The position numbers and the translations under genes were made by a program. Source: JAJTFW01 sp046330075 (GTDB lineage: Bacteria; Bacteroidota; Bacteroidia; AKYH767-A; OLB10). From it: 64,000 nucleotides of DNA. Shown piece by piece: positions 7,187 through 13,945 of this stretch (its first letter is position 1; each line of letters begins with the position of its first letter). The notes beneath the pieces are model-generated. The model saw only the letters and a list, made by a program, of their open reading frames with translations, did no database searches and was not told the origin of the DNA. The stretch covers positions 868,001 through 932,000 of the forward strand of contig JAXLTL010000001.1 in the NCBI GenBank assembly GCA_046330075.1. The letters are read 5' to 3'.

Positions 7187-8653
7187 TCATTTCCAATATG
7201 AATCAGCAACCTCATAAATATATTTCTCGAACCATTCTTGCAAAGGGTTACTTGAATTTCCAAATCTACCTATTTTTAATACCTGAATAATTGCATCTTC
7301 CTTTGAATAATCATTTAAATAATAATGAAGCACCTGAGACTGAGCATACGTTCTATATGCAGCCACTAACTGGTTAGCATAGGAATTTATTGGATATATG
7401 GATTTGATCTCTGATGCTTGAATTGAAAATAGGCAATATGCATTTTGATTGATATCTACATTATGAATTATCTCGTTAATTTCCTTATGGCCCTCTTCTT
7501 GATACATACGAACTGAGCTTCCAAATACTAAAGCTGGATGTTTCAGGCATCTTTGTTTAAATATATTATTTGAATTAAAAACATGTTCTAAGATGCCTAC
7601 GTAAGATGCTTGATTCCAGATTTCGCGTTTTTCTGCTTTTATCTCCTTCAAGAATTTAGAATACGACACCTCGTTTAATGCAATACTATTACTCTCCCAA
7701 CATGCGAAATTTAATTTCTCTGTTACAAACTCACTTATTCCATGAATCAAATGGTTTTGAAGCTCGTGGTTGTATGTAACTACTTCGTTAATAGGTTCTG
7801 CTTTATTGAATAGGAATTTAAAGTTATCGTCTTTAGGAATCATTTGACTAAACCAATATTGACGCCATCCAGGATGAATTTCATCAAAGTAAATTCCAGT
7901 TCTCGGTGGTGAAGTAATAAAAGGTATGTGTACGTCCAAAGATAGATTATTAAAAACTTGACATAAAGGGGGAAACTGGTAAATCTCAAGTAGCCAAACC
8001 ATTAATGAAAAATACGAATCAAAATCTCTTCGCTTTACATTTAGTAAATCCATTAAAACTATCGGGGCATCACTGATTTTAGCTTTAATAAGCTCATATT
8101 CGCTAAATACAGCAGAAGCTTCTAGAATATTACAATAACCCAGAAATTTAGTTGGACAGACTGGGTATTCAGGATATCTTGTGATAAAAACATCTTCCTT
8201 AACGTCAAATAAATTTTTAAAAAAGTAATTCAAAACGTGTACAGCTTGTTTTTGAGTGATATCCTGACGATTCGAAAATAAGCAATCAATGATTAAATCA
8301 ATAGTTTGTATTTGGTTATTAAGAAGTTCCGATAATTCTTTAGGTACGCTTTTACTGATTAAGGAATGAAGATTATCATTTTTCAGGTTAAGTAAAATAG
8401 TATAAAGCACTCCTAGTTCTGAAGAACTATGCCGAATGAAATGGTTTGATTCGTGCAGATTTGTAAGATGCGCTTGGAGATACCAAAATTCATAAAGTAA
8501 TTTATTATAATCAAATTGCTTATTACTGAAATTCCTTTTAAATTCGGCTTCAAACTCCCGCCAATTTTCATTCGGAGCATTTTCATAAATGGCTAAAGTT
8601 AAAGGATCAAAATAACCATTAATTCCGTTATATGAACTACTTGAAAGAATCAT
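7187..8653 (-). CDS. Unknown 488-residue protein with an HExxH motif
   Basis: 488 residues, no signal peptide or membrane helices, so probably cytoplasmic. Residues 67-71 (HESNH in YLQAHLTNLHESNHFIRH) match the HExxH zinc-metallopeptidase pattern. A second His/Glu-rich stretch (YNHELQNHLIHG, near residue 292) could supply further ligands, but no known metallopeptidase family is recognised and a chance match is possible. It overlaps the upstream 124-residue gene by 17 bases, so the two are translationally coupled and form a two-gene cassette. A+T-rich composition and isolation from core genes suggest transfer. Function unknown; a conflict or defence role is only a guess. Confidence 0.6.
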   Translation of the reverse strand: MILSSSSYNGINGYFDPLTLAIYENAPNENWREFEAEFKRNFSNKQFDYNKLLYEFWYLQAHLTNLHESNHFIRHSSSELGVLYTILLNLKNDNLHSLISKSVPKELSELLNNQIQTIDLIIDCLFSNRQDITQKQAVHVLNYFFKNLFDVKEDVFITRYPEYPVCPTKFLGYCNILEASAVFSEYELIKAKISDAPIVLMDLLNVKRRDFDSYFSLMVWLLEIYQFPPLCQVFNNLSLDVHIPFITSPPRTGIYFDEIHPGWRQYWFSQMIPKDDNFKFLFNKAEPINEVVTYNHELQNHLIHGISEFVTEKLNFACWESNSIALNEVSYSKFLKEIKAEKREIWNQASYVGILEHVFNSNNIFKQRCLKHPALVFGSSVRMYQEEGHKEINEIIHNVDINQNAYCLFSIQASEIKSIYPINSYANQLVAAYRTYAQSQVLHYYLNDYSKEDAIIQVLKIGRFGNSSNPLQEWFEKYIYEVADSYWK

Positions 8654-9011
8654 GAGTCTGATGAGATTTACACAATCGATGTATCCCGTTTTTTATTATC
8701 AAGGCAGATATAATTGTAACATGAGCAGGTTCAAAAACATGCTCAAATATAGAAGCAATAGCAATAGCCAAGTGAACATTATCCAAAACTTTTTCTTTAT
8801 TTAAAACGAATAAGATTGTTTCATTACTACAGACCTTCTGTTTAATAATATCTAACCTCTTCGTAAACCAAATTTTACCTTTCTTACTGTAATCCTCGTC
8901 AGACAAAGTAATAGAATTCAAATTTGTAGTCGACTTGTAAGTTATTTTACCAAGTGAAGTGAATAATTCTTCCTCAGTTAAGTTTAAAGCTGTTATCAAA
9001 TTTTCTTTCAT
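8637..9011 (-). CDS. Small unknown protein, first gene of a two-gene cassette
   Basis: 124 residues, soluble, from the ATG at 9011. Short basic and acidic segments are followed by a hydrophobic segment (VHLAIAIASIFEHVFEPAHVTIISALIIKNGIH) that is probably buried helices rather than a membrane span because it contains charged and His residues. The 3' end overlaps the start of the HExxH gene (8653) by 17 bases, so the products are probably made together and may interact. No family recognised. Confidence 0.55.
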   Translation of the reverse strand: MKENLITALNLTEEELFTSLGKITYKSTTNLNSITLSDEDYSKKGKIWFTKRLDIIKQKVCSNETILFVLNKEKVLDNVHLAIAIASIFEHVFEPAHVTIISALIIKNGIHRLCKSHQTHDSFK

Positions 9012-9063
9012 ATTAGTCTGAATGTTTTCATTTTATAAATAGTGTATACTAATACAAGTGCCA

Positions 9064-9510
9064 ATCGGATCAACCAATGGAATTAACCCATAACCTTTCC
9101 ACACTTTCTTACGTGAACATATTGGTTCATACTTGTGCTGAGCTTGTCCGATAGCTATCGGACGAAGTAAGGCTTTCCTGTTTCTAAATCCGCTGACTAA
9201 GTTAGTGAAAGTCAAATCAATTTCCAACGGGTATTGCGTAAAGGATTTTCTGGACATCCATTCCGGAGCCAGTTATGAGCACCTTGTTGATGTACCGGAA
9301 CAGATTTACCCTGTCCTTTAAGCCCCCATCGCTCACCACCGTTCCCGTTTCCGATAACAGCAGCATGGGGTGGTCATTGAGCCTGCCGAAATGTGGTTTG
9401 GCAACTCCCCCGGAAGAGCGTCGCCGGAAGACATCTTGAATATTTCTCAAAATCTTCCATCAGTTATAGAGCATTCACTCATCTTTCAGGATGAGGGATT
9501 CAAGTCACAC
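9064..9510 (-). mobile_element. ORF-less group II intron-like element, copy C (complete length, domain V damaged)
   Basis: 447 nt on the minus strand from GTGTGAC (9510) to CCGAT (9064). Alignable with copy A along its whole length, with many substitutions. Domain V is split by the 31-bp palindromic element, and the lower stem and loop are changed, so this copy is unlikely to splice alone. Exons joined across it give ACCGT/TGGCAC, which restores R' box GTTGGCAC, the exact complement of the R'' at 7162-7169. Apparent reading frames inside it (for example 9217-9450) are not genes. Confidence 0.65.
9141..9168. repeat. Palindromic mini-element, copy 2
   Basis: Contains the same 18-bp palindrome GTCCGATAGCTATCGGAC (9146-9163), flanked by CTGAGCTT and GAAGT on the plus strand. 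Orientation is opposite to the copy in intron A, and the insertion point is inside domain V instead of after it. Confidence 0.6.
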
Positions 9511-9637
9511 ACGGTTTTCGTATTCCCGATGGCGGGGACTTTCTGCACTAAACTTCATTCGGAGAACTGAACTTACACCTTGAACAAATTTGTCTGAGAA
9601 GCACGGAACCCCCGCTATCGCAAACCCCTTGTTGCAC
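9511..9637 (-). other. attC-like site of the IS91-interrupted cassette, itself interrupted by intron C
   Basis: Minus strand: R''-like GTGCAAC at 9637-9631, arm GGGGTTTGCGATAGCGGGG at about 9610-9628, long variable loop, arm CCCCGCCATCGGG...ACGAAAACC at about 9513-9538, then GT and intron C. Adding the six exon bases at 9058-9063 gives a site of about 133 nt, within the size range of integron attC sites. R'' is the exact complement of GTTGCAC at 11989-11995, the start of the cassette that the IS91-like element has split. Confidence 0.6.
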
Positions 9638-9728
9638 TAAACCCCGCATTCGCGGGGTAGCTTGTAATAACCAGGACTGAATAGTTTCCGGATGTTTCAT
9701 CGTAGAAGAGTCGCTAAACATTCTATAT

Positions 9729-10664
9729 ATGAAAACATCAACAAGAGAACAGGGATCCATGACCCTGGTTAAACAAGCATGTGTAAAAGTAGCAGGATTT
9801 GAGGATTTTCACAAGCGCCTGAGCAGAAAAATTCGAGTGGCGGGTAAGAGCGACAGTACTTTGTCGAACTACATGCGCCATCTGGCGGCAATGGCCCTTC
9901 ATTTCGAGTGTATGCCAACTGATCTGGATATGGAGCAGATTGAGGAGTATCTGGATCTGATGCTGGAACAGCATGACACACCCTCGGAGTCGTATTTTAA
10001 GTTCGTGGTGTATAGTCTTCGTTTTGCTTTTAAGGCAGAGGGGCTGGATTATAAACGGATATCACTTCCGGCCATCAAGAAGGAGAAGAAGCTTCCGGTG
10101 ATTCTGAGCCGTGATGAGATGCGTAAATTGCTTCGGGTTCCGGTACTGTTGAAGCATCGGGTGCTATTGGGGTTGTTATACGGTTGCGGATTGCGGTGTA
10201 TGGAAGTGCGAAGCATTAAACTCTCAGATATAGATTTTGATCGCCGGCAATTACATATCCGTCAGAGCAAGGGTAAGAAAGACCGTTATGTTCCCTTGAA
10301 TGACATGTTATGCCGTGGATTACGAGCATACATTGAGGCAGAGTCTCCCTCGGTTTATCTGTTCAACGGAAAACCGGATGGACGGGTCGGTGGCGATTTC
10401 GACAGTCGATATTCACAACGCGGGGTTCAATGGGTGGTGCAGCAGGCCTGTAAAGCGGCCGGCGTGAGCAAGGAGGTGTCGGTGCATACACTTCGGCATA
10501 CGTATGCTACGCATTTACTCGAGGATGGACTGGATATCGTTTCCATCAAAGAACTACTCGGTCATGAACGCATTGAGACTACGATGGTCTATCTGCACGT
10601 AGCTAAGAATGGAAGAAAAGCACCGTTCTCTCCACTGGATACACTTTATTCGGTGAAGGCTTGA
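9729..10664 (+). CDS. Tyrosine recombinase/integrase of the IS91-like element
   Basis: 311 residues. N-terminal SAM-like DNA-binding region (about 25-110), then the catalytic domain with Arg156 (CGLRCMEV), Lys in KGKKDRY (about 180-186), His253-x-x-Arg256 (HTLRHTYATHLL), His279 (LLGHE) and Tyr288 (TTMVYLH): all active-site residues are present. It acts by strand exchange through the Tyr. The tail (SPLDTL) resembles integron integrases, but the extra insert that marks IntI between the catalytic boxes is absent, so this is not called intI. Met11 is an alternative start. The stop overlaps the transposase start (TTGA), so the genes are coupled. Confidence 0.85.
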   Translation: MKTSTREQGSMTLVKQACVKVAGFEDFHKRLSRKIRVAGKSDSTLSNYMRHLAAMALHFECMPTDLDMEQIEEYLDLMLEQHDTPSESYFKFVVYSLRFAFKAEGLDYKRISLPAIKKEKKLPVILSRDEMRKLLRVPVLLKHRVLLGLLYGCGLRCMEVRSIKLSDIDFDRRQLHIRQSKGKKDRYVPLNDMLCRGLRAYIEAESPSVYLFNGKPDGRVGGDFDSRYSQRGVQWVVQQACKAAGVSKEVSVHTLRHTYATHLLEDGLDIVSIKELLGHERIETTMVYLHVAKNGRKAPFSPLDTLYSVKA

Positions 10665-11788
10665 GGCCAGCCTGCGAAGTGGCGCAGGTAATCGATCAGG
10701 AATGGGATAAGATCAACAGCAGCGTAGTGTTGAACGTTTGGCAAAAGCGGACACTTCGCCTGCTGCGTGATTGTCGTACCGCTGCTATGGGCGGACACGT
10801 AGATCGTTGTCCTGATTGTTCGTACACGCGCATCAGTTATAATAGTTGCCGTAACCGCCATTGCCCGAAGTGTCAGGTGATGGCCAAAGAAGACTGGGTG
10901 AAGGCCCGGAAGGAGGAACTATTGCCTGTTCCGTACTTCCATGTGGTGTTTACACTGCCGGAACAGATCAATCGTCTTTGCCTGTTTGCTCCTGCAAAAG
11001 TGTATGATGCGTTGTTCGCTTCAGCATGGAGTACCATCAACGATTTTGCTGCTGACCCCAAACATCTCGCTGCCAGAAGTGGCATGATCGCCGTACTGCA
11101 TACATGGGGACAAAATCTCAGCCTGCATCCACATTTGCATTGTATCGTACCTGGCGGTGGTCTCAACGCCTCAGGCAACTGGAAAACGGCTCGCTCAAAT
11201 GGAAAGTATCTGTTTCCGGTGAGAGCACTCAGTAAGGTTTTCCGGGCCAGAATGGTTGCCATGTTACGCAAGCATTATCCTAAAGAAGAAAAGGCCTTCT
11301 TCGAAGAACTCTTTAAAACCGAATGGGTCGTTTATGCTAAACGTCCTTTCGGTGGTCCGCAGCAGGTGATCGATTATCTGGGACGCTATACCCACAAAAT
11401 TGCTATCAGCAATCATCGCTTAACAACTATCACTGATGAGCAGGTGAGTTTCCGGTATAAAAATTATCGCAACGGACAACAAGGAGAACTCTCACTCATG
11501 CCGATGGAGTTCATTCGACGGTTTGCACAGCACATATTACCCAAAGGCTTTGTGCGCATCCGGCATTATGGCATTCTGTCCTCACGAACCAAATCGAAAG
11601 CCATTCCTTCCATTCATCTTCAACTGTCAAATAAAATCATGACCATACAAAAGCAAGAAAGGCGCAAAGCACCTCCGGTACTTTGCCCATGCTGTAAAAA
11701 AGCTACGCTTCAAACTATCATGCGATTTGACCATCGTGGGCCGCCTGCTACTTATTCAGAAATCAAACCCAATAAAAATGCTGCTTAA
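10661..11788 (+). CDS. IS91-family HUH transposase
   Basis: 375 residues from a TTG start that overlaps the recombinase stop. N-terminal zinc ribbon (CPDC at 50-53, CRNRHCPKC at 63-71), HUH motif HPHLH (156-160) that binds the metal ion, and Tyr239/Tyr243 in DYLGRYTHK as nucleophiles in the YxxxY spacing of IS91. A C-terminal CPCC motif follows near residue 344. The enzyme nicks and joins single-stranded DNA for rolling-circle-like transposition and may carry neighbouring DNA along. Length and domain order match IS91/ISSod25 relatives, and it seems intact. Confidence 0.9.
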   Translation: MRPACEVAQVIDQEWDKINSSVVLNVWQKRTLRLLRDCRTAAMGGHVDRCPDCSYTRISYNSCRNRHCPKCQVMAKEDWVKARKEELLPVPYFHVVFTLPEQINRLCLFAPAKVYDALFASAWSTINDFAADPKHLAARSGMIAVLHTWGQNLSLHPHLHCIVPGGGLNASGNWKTARSNGKYLFPVRALSKVFRARMVAMLRKHYPKEEKAFFEELFKTEWVVYAKRPFGGPQQVIDYLGRYTHKIAISNHRLTTITDEQVSFRYKNYRNGQQGELSLMPMEFIRRFAQHILPKGFVRIRHYGILSSRTKSKAIPSIHLQLSNKIMTIQKQERRKAPPVLCPCCKKATLQTIMRFDHRGPPATYSEIKPNKNAA

Positions 11789-11843
11789 AAAAACACCTGC
11801 TATGTGGGCTGAAGTTGTATTGCCCTCACGTTATAATTTCCGG

Positions 11844-11954
11844 CTAAATGCACCAGACCTGATCATCGAAAGAAACAAATGACCAATTTTCTCCAAAAAC
11901 TTTCTTAATACTCCTGAGCTTCTTGCTCCAATTAAACGTCCAAGTCGTATTCAT
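11844..11954 (-). pseudogene. Truncated cassette gene next to the IS91-like element
   Basis: A 36-residue minus-strand frame begins MNTTWTFNWSKKLRSIKK and stops at 11844. It starts 35 bases after the attC-like R' box GTTGCAC (11989-11995), where a cassette gene should begin, and it ends about where the IS91-like element begins. It is read as the N-terminus of the gene disrupted by that element. Parent family not recognised. Confidence 0.35.
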
Positions 11955-11988
11955 TCCCCATAAAGCGGTCCCGCGAAAGCAGGCTTCC

Positions 11989-12048
11989 GTGCAACAGGGG
12001 TTTCATTGTTCGTGCTTCGCACGCAACGAAACCTAAGTTGTTAGCGGC
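11989..12048 (-). other. attC-like site of the three-gene cassette (best-formed example)
   Basis: 60 nt read on the minus strand: R'' GCCGCTAAC (12048-12040), arm GGTTTCgTTGcGTGC, three-base turn, arm GCACgAACAAtGAAACC with unpaired bases on one side, and R' GTTGCAC (11995-11989). This imperfect hairpin with extrahelical bases and terminal core boxes is the architecture of an integron attC. R'' is the exact complement of GTTAGCGGC at 13362-13354, the opposite end of the same cassette. Confidence 0.65.
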
Positions 12049-12077
12049 TGTTATACTCTCCACAAGAAGCGATTTCA

Positions 12078-12479
12078 TCAGTCCTTGATTATGTTTATTC
12101 CAATTAAGAAACTCCCAATCGCTCCCAACAAGATTGTTACAACAAATCCAATCATAGAAAATTGCTGTCCGAGAACAGTCATTGATAATACATTTGAAAC
12201 AGTCGCACCAAGAAAAATACCACCAAGAATACCTGATAGCTTACTGAACTTGCTTGATTGATTTTTAATTAAATATTGTGACGCAGATTCAACATGACTT
12301 GCAGAAATATTATCTGTTTGATTTCTTGTTGCTGTCTTTTGCGATTCGTTAAAGAGTGAACTAATGTAAACACCAATACGCTCTTTGAATTTATCAAACG
12401 CAGCTTGCGTAAATGGTTTGTTCGATACATTTTGTAAAGTATAATCAACTTCGGCTAATATTTTTTCTAAATCTGTCAT
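12078..12479 (-). CDS. Membrane protein, third gene of a three-gene cassette
   Basis: 133 residues. The N-terminal half is soluble and helical (MTDLEKILAEVDYTLQNVSN ...). The C-terminal half has two hydrophobic segments (about 82-103 and 108-130), so it is anchored in the inner membrane with the N-domain probably cytoplasmic. The start overlaps the stop of the preceding gene by four bases (ATGA), indicating coupled translation. No known family. Confidence 0.55.
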   Translation of the reverse strand: MTDLEKILAEVDYTLQNVSNKPFTQAAFDKFKERIGVYISSLFNESQKTATRNQTDNISASHVESASQYLIKNQSSKFSKLSGILGGIFLGATVSNVLSMTVLGQQFSMIGFVVTILLGAIGSFLIGINIIKD

Positions 12480-12868
12480 TGCTTTGCAGTTGAGGTTTGA
12501 GGATTTAAAATTGATGCATCAAGTTTTGATAAGTATGTGTCCTTTACAAGCTCTCGTAACTTGACTTTCTCCTTTTTGCCCTTTTCTCCGAAATTTAAGA
12601 AAGATGTAATTGTCCCACTAGCAAAAGAAATTACTAGTGTTACAATTACTTCAAAAAGTGAAGTTGTTTCATGAAGAAGTTTACTGAAGTCCAATTCCTT
12701 TCCGAACGAAAGAAGTCCGACAACAACTGACATAATGAGAATCCCCAAAAAGAAAGTAATGTTCCAAAAAAGTTTTGCTTTCCTTGTTGCATTAAGATAA
12801 TTAAGTTCCTTTTTTAGAAGTTCGCTCTCCTCGATTTTACGCTCTAAATTTTTTATGTTTTCGTCCAT
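12476..12868 (-). CDS. Coiled-coil membrane protein, second gene of a three-gene cassette
   Basis: 130 residues: a charged helical N-terminus likely to form a coiled coil (MDENIKNLERKIEESELLKK, to about residue 30), two hydrophobic segments (about 33-53 and 71-92), and a basic C-terminal tail (GEKGKKEKVKLRELVK). It starts 30 bases after the zinc-finger gene and overlaps the next gene by four bases. With its neighbours it may form a membrane complex. Function unknown. Confidence 0.55.
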   Translation of the reverse strand: MDENIKNLERKIEESELLKKELNYLNATRKAKLFWNITFFLGILIMSVVVGLLSFGKELDFSKLLHETTSLFEVIVTLVISFASGTITSFLNFGEKGKKEKVKLRELVKDTYLSKLDASILNPQTSTAKQ

Positions 12869-12898
12869 GGTTACAAAGTTACTAATTTGGTTAAACGA

Positions 12899-13282
12899 TT
12901 ATTTGAAGTTCCAAATACTGCAATTTAATTCACAATCAGAACATAGATTACCTCTTGCAATTTTATGCTCTTCGTCACCACAAATGCCGCATTCAAGTTT
13001 CGTTCTAATGTCATACTCGCCAAACTCATGCGTCAGCATAGTCCCTATTTCAAAGTTGTCCTTAAACGAACTTGAAATAGTTTGAATAAATTTTTTTGCT
13101 TGTTCTTTGTCAAGAACCCTCTTTTTTCTTAGCTCTGATACCAAGCCAACAATGGGTTTCAGTCCTATATAAAATTGTTTAATTTTTTTCTTGTCAGCGA
13201 CATACTTTCCATGTAGCCAACCTATCCCTGCTAAAAGAAAATGTGTTCCTACTAAAATTGAAATCTCTATTGGAAGTGTCAT
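12899..13282 (-). CDS. Small membrane protein with C-terminal zinc-finger-like cysteines
   Basis: 127 residues. One N-terminal hydrophobic helix (PIEISILVGTHFLLAGIGWL) is followed by a basic helical region and a C-terminal Cys-rich module, CGICGDEEHKIARGNLCSDC followed by ELNC. The two CxxC pairs plus an extra Cys would bind zinc. First gene of the cassette delimited by GTTAGCGGC (13354-13362) and GCCGCTAAC (12040-12048). The combination of a membrane helix, a small zinc module and two further small membrane proteins is not one I can match to a known system. Confidence 0.55.
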   Translation of the reverse strand: MTLPIEISILVGTHFLLAGIGWLHGKYVADKKKIKQFYIGLKPIVGLVSELRKKRVLDKEQAKKFIQTISSSFKDNFEIGTMLTHEFGEYDIRTKLECGICGDEEHKIARGNLCSDCELNCSIWNFK

Positions 13283-13353
13283 ATGGTTTTGATTTTTTGT
13301 TTGTCTACTGGTTTTTGTCAGTCGGTTGATGGTTACACTGTCGCCAAATAATA

Positions 13354-13362
13354 GCCGCTAAC
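13354..13362 (-). other. Start box of the three-gene cassette
   Basis: The minus strand reads GTTAGCGGC, a GTTRRRY-like R' core. It is the exact reverse complement of the R'' box at 12040-12048, 1.3 kb away on the other side of the three genes. The sequence beyond it (13363-13527) could be an older attC or a primary insertion site, but nothing definite is seen there. Confidence 0.5.
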
Positions 13363-13527
13363 TCCCTTATTCCCGCTACAATCTCACGGTAATCTGTCCA
13401 ATTTCCGGCTGCTTCCCGCATGTTTGAAGCGTGTTATATTTTAGAAGTTCAAATTTAGCTTTCGAACGTTTACCTTCAAAATTTTACTGGGGGCTATTTT
13501 TACCCGGGCATTTTTGTCCTCCTAAAA

Positions 13528-13752
13528 TCCTTCTCGGGTTACAGATTGATATACAGATGAACGGAGTGATTAGGGTACTACAGATAAGGTTGTCTTAACA
13601 TTAGATCCTTCTCGGGTTGCAGATTGATATACAGATGAACGGAGTGATTAGGAAGATTGTCATAAAATTAGATCCTTCTCGGGTTGCAGATTGATATACA
13701 GATGAACGGAGTGATTAGGAAGATTGTCATAAAATCAGATCCTTCTCGGGTT
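13528..13752. repeat. Tandem repeat, three units and a partial fourth
   Basis: Unit TCCTTCTCGGGTTGCAGATT... covers 13528-13605 (78 bp), 13606-13672 (67 bp) and 13673-13739 (67 bp), with the first 13 bases of a fourth at 13740. Units 2 and 3 are nearly identical. Unit 1 differs at its 3' end. There are no unique spacers and no coding frame through it. Confidence 0.8.
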
Positions 13753-13911
13753 ACCCTGAAGCAGAACCTGCGGCACGCTTCAGGGCTTATGGCGTAAGGT
13801 CATGATGGAGTGTTTAGGATGTTACAGATAAGAGATAGCTATCCAACGCGCTGGGCAAATCAATGTTCACGAAACTCAGCAACTCAGTAACCCCGAAACC
13901 CAGCAAAATAG

Positions 13912-13945
13912 TAAACCTTAAACCTTAAACCTTAAACCTTAAACC
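13912..13945. repeat. Heptamer repeat (TTTAAGG)n overlapping the paaH stop
   Basis: Four tandem CCTTAAA units on the plus strand (TTTAAGG on the minus strand). The paaH stop codon TAA (13939-13941) lies in the first unit, so the repeat forms the 3' untranslated region. Confidence 0.7.

Larger units (their letters stand above)
9640..11890 (+). mobile_element. IS91/ISSod25-like element (tyrosine recombinase plus HUH transposase)
   Basis: The two plus-strand genes at 9729-11788 are the hallmark pair of the ISSod25-type branch of IS91. Ends are not fixed by inverted repeats in this family. The left end is probably near the CCCCGC-ATTC-GCGGGG hairpin at 9642-9657 and the right end is in about 11790-11890. 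The element is the only plus-strand unit in the first 13 kb and interrupts a minus-strand cassette that starts at 11995 and ends at 9637. Confidence 0.7.

Noticed and set aside
9217..9570. Several open frames between the 9011 gene and the recombinase
   Set aside because: They lie in intron copy C and its attC-like site, occur on both strands, and have no protein-like features.
9729..10664. Integron integrase (intI)
   Set aside because: The catalytic domain lacks the IntI-specific insert and the gene is coupled to an IS91-type transposase, so it belongs to the ISSod25-like element.
13528..13752. Possible CRISPR array
   Set aside because: Units follow each other directly (67-78 bp) with no unique spacers, and no cas genes are near.
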